Part shown: piece after piece, positions 23,683 through 33,592 of the stretch
Position numbering within the stretch: position 1 is the first letter of the stretch
Layout: every line of letters begins with the position of its first letter
Source of the DNA: Youxingia wuxianensis
GTDB taxonomy: Bacteria; Bacillota; Clostridia; Oscillospirales; Ruminococcaceae
Assembly: GCF_014385085.1 (NCBI RefSeq)
Contig: NZ_JACRTD010000006.1
Span: 1-64,000 of the forward strand
Direction of reading: 5' to 3'
DNA length: 64,000 nucleotides
Notes under the pieces: generated by a model
What the model was told of the DNA's origin: nothing
Database searches by the model: none
What the model saw: only the letters and a program-made list of their open reading frames with translations
Program-made: the position numbers and the translations under genes

Positions 23683-24414
23683 CTATCTGGCAATGACTAC
23701 TGCCGTAATATTGTCCGCGCCGCCGGCCTTATTAGCCTCGTCGATAAGCAAGTAAATGTCCTGCTCGGTAGAGCAGCTGTTGATCAAATCAACATGATCT
23801 TCAATTGCCGCAAAATTATAAAGTCCATCTGAACACAGAAGTAACCTGCCTTTGGTAAAGTTTTGCTCTGTATATTCCACCTCAATTTCGCTGTCCACAC
23901 CGAGCGCCCGGGTAATATAATGGCGTTTTGGATGGCTTTTGGCCTCTTCTTTGGTAATCTCTCCATTGTCCAAAAGAATCTGGACCACCGTATGATCCCG
24001 CGTCAGCGCCTTTATGGTTCCATTCTCCAAAATATGATATGCCCTGCTGTCCCCCGCATGGGCCATAAACAGCATATCTCCCAATACAACGCATACAATC
24101 ACCGTGGTGCCCATTCCCCGCAGCCTTTCATCATTGCATGCCATATCGTACACCACTGCATTAGCCGCGGCGATCGCCGTAGTAATTAAGGATTTTACCG
24201 AGCTTTCTGCCAGCTGGGGGCCCATTCCTCTTTCCAGCGCCTGACTGATAATCTCCACTGCCTTGCTGCTGGCAATATGACCTCCGGATTCTCCGCCCAT
24301 CCCATCGCATAATACGGCATAAGCAGTGGTATCGTCTATTATCTTAAAAGTATACGCGTCCTGGTTAATGGCACGTATTTTCCCTTTGTCCGTACCGCCG
24401 TAAATTTTTATCAA
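23683..24414 (-). CDS. stp: PP2C-family protein phosphatase (Stp1/PrpC type)
   Basis: Removes phosphate from targets of the neighbouring PrkC kinase. 243 residues with the metal-binding motifs GKIRAINQDAY near 11-21, LCDGMGGESGG near 35-45, AHAGDSRAY near 116-124 and GGADNITAV near the C-terminus. The start overlaps the rlmN stop by 4 bp (ATGA). Confidence 0.94.
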   Translation of the reverse strand: MIKIYGGTDKGKIRAINQDAYTFKIIDDTTAYAVLCDGMGGESGGHIASSKAVEIISQALERGMGPQLAESSVKSLITTAIAAANAVVYDMACNDERLRGMGTTVIVCVVLGDMLFMAHAGDSRAYHILENGTIKALTRDHTVVQILLDNGEITKEEAKSHPKRHYITRALGVDSEIEVEYTEQNFTKGRLLLCSDGLYNFAAIEDHVDLINSCSTEQDIYLLIDEANKAGGADNITAVVIAR

Positions 24415-25472
24415 GCTAACTCCTCCTTCTGCGACTGTCTGCGCAACTGTCCACAGGCAGCGCTGATGTCTACGCCCAGCTCCCGGCGCACGGTGACATT
24501 GACGCCTAATTTTTCCAGTTGTTCTTTGAAGCGATCAATTGCTTCCCGACTGCTCCTTTGATATCCGGTTTCATCCACGCTGTTCACCGGGATCAAATTC
24601 ACATGGGCGCCCATTCCTCTCAGCCGGCGGGCCAATTCTCTCGCATTTTGCGGGGAGTCATTCACCCCGTCGATCAGCGCGTATTCAAAGGAAATCCGTC
24701 TTCCGGTTATATCAAAATAGTTTCTGCACGCCTGCAAAAGCCGGTCCATGTTGTACCTCTTGTTAATAGGCATCGACCGATCACGGATCTGGTCATTGGG
24801 CGCGTGCAGAGAAACCGATAAAGTCAGCTGCAGTTTTTTCTGGGCCAGTTCGTCTATTTTATCCGCTAAACCGCAGGTGGACAAAGAAACATGGCGCAAA
24901 CTTAAGTTCAGTCCTTCTTGGGACGAGAGAATGTTCAGAAAGCAAAGCACATTATCAAAGTTATCCAGCGGTTCGCCAATTCCCATCAGCACAATACTGC
25001 TGACCCTCTCTCCACTGTCCGCTTGCGCGGTGTACACCTCATCCAGCATTTCCGAAGGAGTCAGGCCTCTTACCAAACCGCCAATCGTGGAAGCGCAGAA
25101 CTTACAACCCATTCTGCATCCCACCTGAGTAGAGATGCACAAGGAATTGCCGTGCTTATATTTCATCAGCACAGCCTCCACACAATTGCCATCCATAAGC
25201 TCATAAAGATATTTTACCGTACCATCGATTGCAGATACAAGTCTTTTTTTGATATGAATAGCATTTATGTAAAATTTTTCGTCAAGCAGCCGGCGCAAAT
25301 CTGCCGGAAGGTTGCTCATTTCATGAAAACTGCCCACTCTTTTTTCATGGAGCCAGCTATAAATTTGTTTTGCCCGGAATTTTGGCAAAGAAAATTGAGC
25401 CGTAAGGGCGGTTAGCTCCTCCAGCGTAAACGATTTTATATCCTGTTTGTTCTGTGTGGCTTCCAAATTCAC
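24411..25472 (-). CDS. rlmN: 23S rRNA adenine-2503 C2-methyltransferase (dual tRNA)
   Basis: Radical-SAM enzyme methylating A2503 of 23S rRNA and A37 of some tRNAs. 353 residues: [4Fe-4S] motif CRMGCKFCAS near 118-127, IVLMGIGEPLDN near 160-171, LSVSLHAPNDQIRDRSMP near 221, and the C-terminal resolving cysteine in ISAACGQLR. Coupled to rsmB (1-base overlap) and stp. Confidence 0.95.
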   Translation of the reverse strand: MNLEATQNKQDIKSFTLEELTALTAQFSLPKFRAKQIYSWLHEKRVGSFHEMSNLPADLRRLLDEKFYINAIHIKKRLVSAIDGTVKYLYELMDGNCVEAVLMKYKHGNSLCISTQVGCRMGCKFCASTIGGLVRGLTPSEMLDEVYTAQADSGERVSSIVLMGIGEPLDNFDNVLCFLNILSSQEGLNLSLRHVSLSTCGLADKIDELAQKKLQLTLSVSLHAPNDQIRDRSMPINKRYNMDRLLQACRNYFDITGRRISFEYALIDGVNDSPQNARELARRLRGMGAHVNLIPVNSVDETGYQRSSREAIDRFKEQLEKLGVNVTVRRELGVDISAACGQLRRQSQKEELA

Positions 25473-26767
25473 TATTCCTTTCCCCCCGCTTTTTTCAGCC
25501 GCGCCACAAAAAAGCCGTCGGTATCCATCTTTTCTCCGATAAAGCTCTTTTGAAATTCCAGTTGGAATTGGGGCTGTTCCCTTAAAAAGCGCTCTACCAC
25601 CCGCTCGTTTTCCTGGGGAAGCAGCGTACAGGTGGAATATACCAGTATTCCATCCTCCTTGAGATATTGTGAGGAAGTTTTTAGTATTTTATACTGGATT
25701 TCCGGCAGGTTTTCTACCATCTGGGGAGATTTATATTTAATTTCCGGCTTTCTTCGGATAATTCCAAAACCGGAACAGGGGACATCGCACAAAACCCGGT
25801 CAAATTTTCCTAACGCCGGCTCATATACCGCAGCGTCGCCGGCGCCGGCCTTTACAATCGTGATTCCTAAGCGCTGGGCGCCTTTTTCCACCAGCCCCGC
25901 CCGTTTCTCATGAAGATCCCGAGCGAGTATTTCTCCTCTGTTCTCCATCAGCTGGGCAATGGTAAACGTCTTTCCTCCCGGCGCGCAGCACACATCCAAC
26001 GTTCTCTGTCCAGGCTGGGCCTGCAGCGCTTGGGCGCACAGCTGGGAAGATTTGTCCTGCACATGAAAAAGCCCCTCTTTGAACGACGGCAGTTCTTCCA
26101 CGTTAATTCGTCCCAAAACCTCTATACAATTTTTTAACTCTCCGCATATTTCCCCAACGACGCCCTGCTCTTCCAGCAGGATCTTTAGTTTTTCCGGCGT
26201 GGTCTTCAGTGTATTTACCCGCAGATATACCGGCGGTTTTCCAAGGGAGGATGCCAGCAAGCGTTTTGCCGCCTGATCTCCATAGGCCTTGCGCCAGGCG
26301 TCGATCAGCCAGCCGGGACAGGAATATTCCACCTCCCACTGGGCGGTGATATTTCCCTTGACCGGTAAAATCCGTTTTTCATCCCGCAGAAAACTGCGCA
26401 GTACAGCGTTTACAAAACCAGAAGCTTTGAAAACCCCAAGCTTTTTTACCAGCTCCACGCTTTCGCTGACTGCGGCGTAATCATCCACTCCGTCCATATA
26501 CAAAAGCTGATAAATCCCCAGACGAAGAGTTTCCAGCACCACAGGGGAAAGTTTCTCCAGCTTTTGAGAGGAGTGCTGGCGCAAAATATAATCCAGCGTC
26601 AGCTGCCGCTCCAGCACACCATAAAACAAGGCGGACGCAAACGCCCCGTCCCGTGCGGACAGTCCGTTTTGTTTTATCATGGGCTCGAGCACCAAATTGG
26701 AATAAGCATTGGCGGTATGCAGGCGCGCCAGCGCCTGCACCGCCGTTATACGAGCGTTTTTCATCAT
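25472..26767 (-). CDS. rsmB: 16S rRNA cytosine-967 C5-methyltransferase
   Basis: 431 residues: NusB-like N-terminal domain and a SAM-dependent methyltransferase domain with DVCCAPGGKTFTIAQLME near 254-271, DVPCSGFGIIRRKPE near 325 and YSTCTLLPQEN near 380, carrying the two catalytic cysteines. Two adjacent ATG codons (26767, 26764) follow GGGGAA; either may be used. Confidence 0.94.
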   Translation of the reverse strand: MMKNARITAVQALARLHTANAYSNLVLEPMIKQNGLSARDGAFASALFYGVLERQLTLDYILRQHSSQKLEKLSPVVLETLRLGIYQLLYMDGVDDYAAVSESVELVKKLGVFKASGFVNAVLRSFLRDEKRILPVKGNITAQWEVEYSCPGWLIDAWRKAYGDQAAKRLLASSLGKPPVYLRVNTLKTTPEKLKILLEEQGVVGEICGELKNCIEVLGRINVEELPSFKEGLFHVQDKSSQLCAQALQAQPGQRTLDVCCAPGGKTFTIAQLMENRGEILARDLHEKRAGLVEKGAQRLGITIVKAGAGDAAVYEPALGKFDRVLCDVPCSGFGIIRRKPEIKYKSPQMVENLPEIQYKILKTSSQYLKEDGILVYSTCTLLPQENERVVERFLREQPQFQLEFQKSFIGEKMDTDGFFVARLKKAGGKE

Positions 26768-26785
26768 TCTTCCCCGTCAGCTCTA

Positions 26786-27469
26786 TCAGTCTCTTCTTCG
26801 TCCGGAAATCATCACCAGCCGCAGCAGCTGGGCAATGCTTACCAACAGCGCCGCCACATAGGTAAGCGCCGCCGCCTGCAATACCTTTTTGGAACCCCGC
26901 AGTTCTTCTTCCTCCAGAAAATGACTGCCCTCCAGGGTAGCCAGCGCCCGGCGGGAAGCGTTAAATTCCACCGGCAGAGTCACCAGCTGAAATACCGCTA
27001 CCAAAGAAAACAGTAAAAGCCCAATATCGATTAGCGGCCCATAACTTAATATCATTCCCAAAATAATCAGCGGAATAGATAAGGTGGACCCAATATTGGT
27101 CACCGGAATAATTGAGTTTCGGATCACCAGCGGAAAATACTTATGGGCATGCTGCACCGCGTGACCACACTCATGGGCGGCCACCCCCGCGGCAGCCACA
27201 GAGGAGTTGTTAAACACCCCGTCCGACAGCCGTACCACGTTGGTACGGGGATCGTAATGATCGGTTAAATTGCCGGAAATTCGTTCTACCCGTACATTAT
27301 AAAGCCCGTTCTCATCTAAAATCATTCGGGCAACCTGCGCTCCCGTATAACCGCGGGAACTTTTGACCCGGGAATACCTATTAAACGCACCGCTGACTTT
27401 CATCTGCGCCCAAGCGGCGATCAGCAGCGCTGGAACTACCAGTATAAGATAATAGTAGTCAAAAAACAT
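26786..27469 (-). CDS. Membrane zinc metallopeptidase, YugP family
   Basis: 227 residues with an N-terminal hydrophobic segment, the zinc motif AAHECGHAVQHA near 97-108, and several further membrane helices. The family is widespread in Firmicutes with unknown substrate. Located between rsmB and fmt on the same strand, an arrangement often seen in Clostridia. Confidence 0.9.
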   Translation of the reverse strand: MFFDYYYLILVVPALLIAAWAQMKVSGAFNRYSRVKSSRGYTGAQVARMILDENGLYNVRVERISGNLTDHYDPRTNVVRLSDGVFNNSSVAAAGVAAHECGHAVQHAHKYFPLVIRNSIIPVTNIGSTLSIPLIILGMILSYGPLIDIGLLLFSLVAVFQLVTLPVEFNASRRALATLEGSHFLEEEELRGSKKVLQAAALTYVAALLVSIAQLLRLVMISGRRRD

Positions 27470-27498
27470 AATATTCTTCCTTTATATAAAAAATAATG

Positions 27499-28425
27499 CT
27501 ATCTCAAGCCCAATTTTGTTCCTTTTTTTACCGGATGCCCCCGTAAAAAATCACTGGCCAGCATCCGCTTTCCCCCTTCCATCTGAATGGAAAGAAGTTC
27601 TACCGCCCCATCGATACAGCCTATGATGAGGCGTTTATCGTCCAGCACCGTTCCCGGTTCGCCTTGGTATCCTGAAACTTTCACCGCTTGGTGTACTTTC
27701 ATCTTTTTCCCCTCCAGCCAGGTAATCGCCACCGGCCAGGGGGAAAGCCCGCGAATTAAGTTGTGTACCTGCTGGGCAGATTTAGTGAAATCCAGCTTTG
27801 CTATCTCTTTATCCAGCATAGGGGCATAAGTAGCAAGGTCTTCGTCCTGTTTTTCTCTGGGAGCGTTTCCCTGCTCAATCATGCGCAGAGTATCGCTCAG
27901 GCACTGAGCCCCTAAATGGGCCAGGCGGTCGTACAATTCCCCGGAGGTTTCATTTTCACCGATGGAAGTGCAAACTTTCAAAATCATATCCCCTGTATCC
28001 AGTCCCTGCGCCATGTACATCGTGGTTACTCCCGCCAGCTTGTCGCCGTTGATAACGCTCCATTGGATGGGGGCGGCCCCACGGTATTTTGGAAGCAGGG
28101 AGCCATGCACATTGACGCACCCATACCTGGGAAGCTCCAAAATTTCCTTGGGTAAGATTTTTCCGTATGCTACCACCACAATAATATCCGGTAAAAGCTG
28201 CTTTATTATTTCCAGCGCCTGTCCATCCCGTATTTTTTCCGGCTGATAGACTGGAATATTGTGTTCCAGGGCAATCTTTTTTACCGGCGGCGCCGTAAGC
28301 GTCTGCTTCCTTCCCACCGGCTTATCCGGCTGGGTAAATACCCCCGCTATCTGCCGGCCTTCTTCAAGCAGATGCGCCAGGTTCACCGCTGCAAAATCCG
28401 GCGTCCCCATGAAAACAATTCTCAC
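27499..28425 (-). CDS. fmt: Methionyl-tRNA formyltransferase
   Basis: Formylates initiator Met-tRNA with 10-formyl-tetrahydrofolate. 308 residues: MRIVFMGTPDFA start, catalytic NVHGSLLPKYRGAAPIQW near 107-124, MYMAQGLDTGDM near 137. Overlaps def by 4 bp, the classical def-fmt pair. Confidence 0.96.
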   Translation of the reverse strand: MRIVFMGTPDFAAVNLAHLLEEGRQIAGVFTQPDKPVGRKQTLTAPPVKKIALEHNIPVYQPEKIRDGQALEIIKQLLPDIIVVVAYGKILPKEILELPRYGCVNVHGSLLPKYRGAAPIQWSVINGDKLAGVTTMYMAQGLDTGDMILKVCTSIGENETSGELYDRLAHLGAQCLSDTLRMIEQGNAPREKQDEDLATYAPMLDKEIAKLDFTKSAQQVHNLIRGLSPWPVAITWLEGKKMKVHQAVKVSGYQGEPGTVLDDKRLIIGCIDGAVELLSIQMEGGKRMLASDFLRGHPVKKGTKLGLR

Positions 28426-28907
28426 TGGTCCGCCTCCTTTGGTTCTTCCAGCTCATCCGGATCCAACATCCGGTCCGCCTTATCTACGAACAAAACGCCG
28501 TCCAGATGATCCAGCTCATGACATACCGCCACCGCCAGATAATCTTGGGCCTGCAGCGTTTGGTGCACTCCGTCGCGGTCGTCGTATTCCACCGTTACCC
28601 TGCTGGGACGATGGACCATGCCGTATTCTCCCGGTACGGACAGACAGCCTTCCGCGCCGTATTGATCCCCGTCGGTAAAGGTAATCACCGGATTTACCAT
28701 CTCATGAAGGCCCTCGCCCACATCGATCACCACCGCCCTGCGCAGTATTCCCACCTGGGGGGCCGCCAGTCCCACACCGTCGCTGTCCTTCATCGTCTCA
28801 TACATATCATCCAACAGCTGGGCCAGCCGCTTATCAAACGCGGTTACCTCTCTGGCTCTTTTTCGAAGAGTTTCTTCCCCTAACTTTAAAACGTTCCTTA
28901 GCGCCAT
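28422..28907 (-). CDS. def: Peptide deformylase
   Basis: Removes the formyl group from new proteins. 161 residues with the three family motifs GVGLAAPQVG near 45-54, EGCLSVPGEYG near 87 and CHELDHLDG near 129-137 (Cys and two His bind the metal). Confidence 0.96.
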   Translation of the reverse strand: MALRNVLKLGEETLRKRAREVTAFDKRLAQLLDDMYETMKDSDGVGLAAPQVGILRRAVVIDVGEGLHEMVNPVITFTDGDQYGAEGCLSVPGEYGMVHRPSRVTVEYDDRDGVHQTLQAQDYLAVAVCHELDHLDGVLFVDKADRMLDPDELEEPKEADQ

Positions 28908-28925
28908 GTATTGCTATCCTCCTGA

Positions 28926-31379
28926 CTAAATAGAATTTTCATATCTGGGTTCTACCGAAAGGCCAACCCCTTTAAACTCATTTTGAGCGTAATACCAGTC
29001 AGCCGCCTTCCATAAAAGTTCCCGTGTAGTACTATTATAACTGCATTTTATGGCCATACGGTAACGAAATTTACCTGCAATTTTTAATATTTGGCTCTCG
29101 CAGGGCCCCAATACCCGCAAAGGCAGGCTGGGGTACTCGTTCGCCGCAGTTACCGCCAGCTGATCGAGAAACCCTTTTGCCGCACGCTGTACCTGCGAAA
29201 GATTTCCCCCGGAAAAGCCAATCCCCACCATGTCGCAAAAAGGAGGATACAAATGGATTTTCCGGCTTTCAATCTCCTCCTGATAAAAGCCCTCATAATC
29301 CTGCGCCGCCGCCAGAGCAATCACCGGGTTTTCCGGAGTGAAGGTCTGAATATACGCCCGGCCCGCTTTCTCTGCCCGACCACTTCTTCCCACCACTTGG
29401 GTGAAAAGGGAAAACGCCCGCTCAAAACTGCGGTAATCCTGCGCGTACAGGGAAGCGTCGGCAGAAAGCACTCCCACTAAAGTAACATTTGGGAAATCCA
29501 ATCCTTTGGCCACCATCTGCGTCCCAATTATTATATCATATTTTCCTGCGGAAAAATCGGAAAAATACTTTTCATGCGAAAATCTTGACATGGTGGTATC
29601 CATATCCATACGCAGAACCCTGGCGTCCGGGAACAGTTCTTCCAATTCCTGCTCCACCTTTTGGGTACCCGCCCCGGAAAAACGGAGAAATTTACTTCCG
29701 CATACGGGACACTTGGCGTCTATCGGGGCGGTATAGCCGCAATAGTGACACATAAGATGACTGTTGGCGCTGTGGTATGTAAGCGCCACCGAACAATGGG
29801 GACATTCGGCTACTTTGCCGCATACCGAACATTTTACCAAGGTGTTGTATCCCCGCCGGTTCAGAAGCAGGATGGACTGTTCTCCCCGATCCAGATTTTC
29901 CCGGAGCTGACGGATCAATTCCCCGCTTAAACAAGCGCAGCGCGCATCCATCTGCTGGGCCGCCATATCCAGTATATATACATCCGGCAGGCTTGCCGTT
30001 CCATATCGCTCTTTCAAACTAAGCAGATGATATTTTCCTTGTTTTGCCCGGTAAAAACTTTCTACCGAAGGCGTCGCGGAGGCCAACAGCAATAATCCCT
30101 TGTGATACGCCGCCCTTACCCGCGCCACATCTCTAGCGTGAAAACGAGGAGATTTTTCCGATTTATAAGTGCTTTCCTGCTCCTCGTCCATAATAATCAA
30201 TCCAATATCTGAAAGAGGGGCGAACACCGCGCTTCTGGTTCCAACTACAATGTCCGCATCCCCATTTTTAATTCGTTTCCATTCATCCATACGTTCGGAC
30301 ATGGAAAGCGCGCTGTGAAGCACCGCTACCCGCTTGCCAAAATACCGGTGGAACCGTTCAATCGTCTGAGGTGTCAGGGAGATCTCCGGCACCATAACAA
30401 TTACCCCCCGGCCGCCTTGGAGGACATGATCGATCACCTGCAAAAACACTTCGGTTTTTCCGCTTCCTGTCACCCCGTAAAGCAAGGCTGCATTGGCCTT
30501 TTCTTCGTCCGCCAACCGGCAAAGCTCTTCATAGGCCGTCTGCTGCTGCTGGGAAAGATGGATGTTTTTCACATCCTCAGTAGCATATGTCCCTTCGTAA
30601 GGATTGCGGTATACCTCTCGGGTAAAATAACGTACTACTCCATTGGCTTCCAAACGATCCACAACCGTTTTTCCCACCGCCGCAAAATAACAGACCTCCT
30701 TCACCGAAGCCTGCCCGACTTGTAAAAGAAGCTCTACCACCGCTTTTTGTTTCGGGGTGATTTTTACCGCTATGTCCGACAGCTCGTAAATATCCTGAGT
30801 CAGCCGGACCATCACCATTTTTTCATCCAAAATACGACGTTTTACTTCTTGGGAGCGAATTACCGTTCCTTTGCTTACCAAGCTGCGAAGAGCCGGCGCG
30901 TCTGGGGAAATTTGAAGGGCGTTTAGGAGAGTTTGTTCTTTCACCGGTTTTCCTCTGCCCTGTAAATACTCGATAATCTGCAGCTGCTCTCCGGAAAATA
31001 GAGTTGGATCCGTTTGTCCCGCCAATTCCAGCGTGTAGGTCATTGCCACACCGATCCCCGGCGGCAAAAGACAGCGCACCCCGTCAAAATAACTGCAAAA
31101 AGTCGTCTCATGCAGATAATTTACCAAATAAAGCATTTCCTCACTGAGCAGGGGTTCTTCATCCACTATAGAAGCCACTTCTTTCAGCCGGTCGGAAGAG
31201 GTGATATCGCTGATTTCCATTACCAAGCCAAAACGGGGCCGGTTCCCCGCGCCGAACGGTACGACCACCCGGCAGCCCGCTTTTAGCTTTGCCTGCAGAT
31301 TCTGGGGAACCAAATAGGTATAGGGTTTGTCAAAACGCAGCGTCGCATTTTCTACGACAACCTTTGCCGCTTTTACCAC
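28926..31379 (-). CDS. priA: Primosomal replication-restart helicase PriA
   Basis: Recognises stalled forks and reloads the replisome. 817 residues: N-terminal 3'-end binding domain, DEAD-type helicase with LLYGVTGSGKTEV near 303-315 and IIMDEEQE near 392, and an eight-cysteine zinc region (CSVCGKVAECPHC ... CHYCG ... CPVCG) near 520-560. Lies 19 bp upstream of def. Confidence 0.95.
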   Translation of the reverse strand: MVKAAKVVVENATLRFDKPYTYLVPQNLQAKLKAGCRVVVPFGAGNRPRFGLVMEISDITSSDRLKEVASIVDEEPLLSEEMLYLVNYLHETTFCSYFDGVRCLLPPGIGVAMTYTLELAGQTDPTLFSGEQLQIIEYLQGRGKPVKEQTLLNALQISPDAPALRSLVSKGTVIRSQEVKRRILDEKMVMVRLTQDIYELSDIAVKITPKQKAVVELLLQVGQASVKEVCYFAAVGKTVVDRLEANGVVRYFTREVYRNPYEGTYATEDVKNIHLSQQQQTAYEELCRLADEEKANAALLYGVTGSGKTEVFLQVIDHVLQGGRGVIVMVPEISLTPQTIERFHRYFGKRVAVLHSALSMSERMDEWKRIKNGDADIVVGTRSAVFAPLSDIGLIIMDEEQESTYKSEKSPRFHARDVARVRAAYHKGLLLLASATPSVESFYRAKQGKYHLLSLKERYGTASLPDVYILDMAAQQMDARCACLSGELIRQLRENLDRGEQSILLLNRRGYNTLVKCSVCGKVAECPHCSVALTYHSANSHLMCHYCGYTAPIDAKCPVCGSKFLRFSGAGTQKVEQELEELFPDARVLRMDMDTTMSRFSHEKYFSDFSAGKYDIIIGTQMVAKGLDFPNVTLVGVLSADASLYAQDYRSFERAFSLFTQVVGRSGRAEKAGRAYIQTFTPENPVIALAAAQDYEGFYQEEIESRKIHLYPPFCDMVGIGFSGGNLSQVQRAAKGFLDQLAVTAANEYPSLPLRVLGPCESQILKIAGKFRYRMAIKCSYNSTTRELLWKAADWYYAQNEFKGVGLSVEPRYENSI

Positions 31380-31409
31380 ATTCGTTCCCCTTTCCTAATT
31401 TCTTGCCCG

Positions 31410-32606
31410 TCATTTTCCCTGATACATTTCCAGCAGCCGGTTCAAAATATTCTGCGCCACGTCTTCCTTACTCATCAGCGCAAGACGTTCCGCTCCCTGC
31501 AAGGTAAGGATGGTCACCTGATTGGTGTCATGTCCAAAGCCTGCCCCTTGTTCCAGCAGATTGTTAGCCACAATCATATCCACATTTTTCGAATGAAGTT
31601 TAGCTTTGGAGTTTTCCACCAGATCCCTGGTTTCCATGGAAAATCCGCAGATTATCTGGTTTTTCTCCCGGTGGTGACCAATATAGGACAAAATATCCTT
31701 TGTGCGCGTAAGAGGCAGCGCCATATCCTCCTGGGACTTTTTCATTTTATGTTCCCACTGCTCCGCTGGACGATAATCCGCTACTGCGGCGCATTTAATA
31801 ATAATCTGTTGCTGAGGCGCTCTTTTTACCACCTGATCAAACATCTCCTGAGCGCTGACCACCGGCACCATCTGCACCCCGATTACAGGCGCAAGCTCTA
31901 CCTTTCCGGAAACCAGAGTTACCTGAGCGCCCCGCATCCGAGCGGCTTTGGCCAAGGCATATCCCATCTTTCCTGTGGAGTGGTTGCTGATAAAGCGCAC
32001 CGGGTCCATCGCCTCCTGGGTAGGGCCGGCGGTGACCAGCACGCGGATATCCTGCATATCCTTAGGGGATAAAGCGTACTGCACCGCATCAAAAAGTACC
32101 GGCAGTTCAGGCAGTCTTCCCTTTCCCACGTCGCCGCAGGCAAGCAGCCCGTTTTCCGGCTCCAGTACCGTCATCCCCAGTTCCCGCAAAGTCGTAAGAT
32201 TTCTTTGGGTCGCTGGGTTTTCATACATTCCCGTATTCATAGCCGGAGCTATAATCTTAGGACAACGGCAGGCCAGCAGTGTAGTACTGAGCATATCATC
32301 CGCCAGTCCGCAGGCCAATTTCGCAATCATATTGGCGGTCGCAGGCGCCACAATCGCTGCATCCGCCTTTTTCGCCAGTGCTACATGCTGCACATTCCAC
32401 TGAAAATTCCGGTCAAAAGTATCGGTCAGCACTCGGTTATTTGTCAGAGTTTCAAAGGTCAGAGGGGAAACAAATTCCGTAGCGTTTTTCGTCATTATCA
32501 CATGTACCTGAGCGCCGCTTTTCGTAAGATCGCTGGCTAGCTGCGCCGCCTTGTACGTCGCAATTCCGCCTGTTACGCCCAAAAGAACTGTTTTTCCTTC
32601 AAACAC
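31410..32606 (-). CDS. coaBC: Bifunctional phosphopantothenoylcysteine decarboxylase / phosphopantothenate-cysteine ligase
   Basis: Two consecutive steps of coenzyme A synthesis. The N-terminal flavoprotein CoaC half has VTGGIATYKA, the catalytic His in QHVALAKKADA and PAMNTGMYENP; the CoaB half starts near RVLVTAGPTQEAMDPVRF and has KCAAVADYRP. Start set at GTG 32606 because GGAGGG is 8 bases upstream; with the ATG at 32621 that ribosome site would be inside the gene. 398 residues. Confidence 0.93.
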   Translation of the reverse strand: MFEGKTVLLGVTGGIATYKAAQLASDLTKSGAQVHVIMTKNATEFVSPLTFETLTNNRVLTDTFDRNFQWNVQHVALAKKADAAIVAPATANMIAKLACGLADDMLSTTLLACRCPKIIAPAMNTGMYENPATQRNLTTLRELGMTVLEPENGLLACGDVGKGRLPELPVLFDAVQYALSPKDMQDIRVLVTAGPTQEAMDPVRFISNHSTGKMGYALAKAARMRGAQVTLVSGKVELAPVIGVQMVPVVSAQEMFDQVVKRAPQQQIIIKCAAVADYRPAEQWEHKMKKSQEDMALPLTRTKDILSYIGHHREKNQIICGFSMETRDLVENSKAKLHSKNVDMIVANNLLEQGAGFGHDTNQVTILTLQGAERLALMSKEDVAQNILNRLLEMYQGK

Positions 32607-32635
32607 TGAACATCCCTCCATTTTTTCGACAAAAC

Positions 32636-32681
32636 AAACAAAGGCCCTTGCTCCCGGGGTTCCCCCGCAGGAACAGGGCCG
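32636..32681 (-). terminator. Hairpin between rpoZ and coaBC
   Basis: GGCCCT (32643-32648) pairs with AGGGCC (32675-32680), and the loop contains a second stem CGGGG/CCCCG. On the minus strand a T-rich tract follows (TTTGTTTGTTTT). May be a partial terminator in the gmk-rpoZ-coaBC series. Confidence 0.55.
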
Positions 32682-32689
32682 TTTGAACG

Positions 32690-32908
32690 TTAGCGGTAGG
32701 TATCGGAGTTGACATAAACACTATTTACCAGCTTATATTTTCCGCTGGCAAACTCCTCGACTGCTTTCTTAACAGGTTTAGTATCCAAAGATAATTTTTG
32801 CTCCTCCGCTTCCTGAGCAATCTCCCTGGCCCGTTTCGCCACCGCGACCACAAAAGTATAATAATTCTCTCCTGGTTTGAGAATTGACGATAAAGATGGT
32901 CTAAGCAT
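32690..32908 (-). CDS. rpoZ: RNA polymerase omega subunit
   Basis: 72 residues beginning MLRPSLSSILKPGENYY with VVAVAKRAREIAQEAEE, the omega helix that clamps the beta-prime subunit. Start at ATG 32908 (GGAG 7 bases upstream) gives the family length; a longer frame to 32968 is not family-like. Follows gmk by 63 bp as in most Firmicutes. Confidence 0.93.
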   Translation of the reverse strand: MLRPSLSSILKPGENYYTFVVAVAKRAREIAQEAEEQKLSLDTKPVKKAVEEFASGKYKLVNSVYVNSDTYR

Positions 32909-32971
32909 TATTTGTCTCCATTCCGCCGTGTATGTAAGCGGCGCTTTTTGAAGCGGCCGGCACGGCACAAT

Positions 32972-33592
32972 TTATTTTTCAGTAAGGTTTACAAGCTTTT
33001 CGATATATTCCAGCATATACCGGGTTTCACATTTGGCGGCTTCCACCACAGCGCACAGCTGCTTTCTAGCCCGCCCCACATCATCGTTGATGATAATATA
33101 GTCATATTCTTTGGCCTGGGCCAACTCAAATTTCGCCGTGTTCAGACGGGCCTCCATGATCTCTTTCGTTTCCGTTCCCCGGCACAGCAGCCGTTCTTTT
33201 AAAGATTCATACGTAGGCGGCAGAATAAACACCAGCACCGCCTCCGGACAGCTCTTTTTAATTTTCATCGCTCCCTGGACCTCGATCTCCAAAAACACAT
33301 CCTTGCCTTGGGCGCGCATCTTATCCACCGCCGCCTTAGGGGTTCCATAATAGTTCCCGCTGTACTGCGCATATTCCAGCAGTCCATCCGTGTCGATCAG
33401 ATGCTGGAATTCATCCTTGGTAATAAAGCTGTAATGAACTCCGTCGATCTCTCCCGGACGAGGCTGTCTGGTCGTCACCGACACAGAAAGCACCGCATTG
33501 GGGTGATCGTTGAGAAAAGGCCCTAAAATTGTCCCTTTTCCAACACCCGACGGACCGGAATAAACCACTAGCATCCCCGGTTTATTCATCAT
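32972..33592 (-). CDS. gmk: Guanylate kinase
   Basis: Phosphorylates GMP to GDP. 206 residues with P-loop [12 protein letters not shown] near 10-21, [15 protein letters not shown] near 44-58 and FLEIEVQGA near 98. ATG at 33592 or 33589 follows AGGAAGAGG, which is part of the remA acidic tail codons; the genes overlap by 11 bp. An upstream in-frame ATG series inside remA is not plausible. Confidence 0.94.
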   Translation of the reverse strand: MMNKPGMLVVYSGPSGVGKGTILGPFLNDHPNAVLSVSVTTRQPRPGEIDGVHYSFITKDEFQHLIDTDGLLEYAQYSGNYYGTPKAAVDKMRAQGKDVFLEIEVQGAMKIKKSCPEAVLVFILPPTYESLKERLLCRGTETKEIMEARLNTAKFELAQAKEYDYIIINDDVGRARKQLCAVVEAAKCETRYMLEYIEKLVNLTEK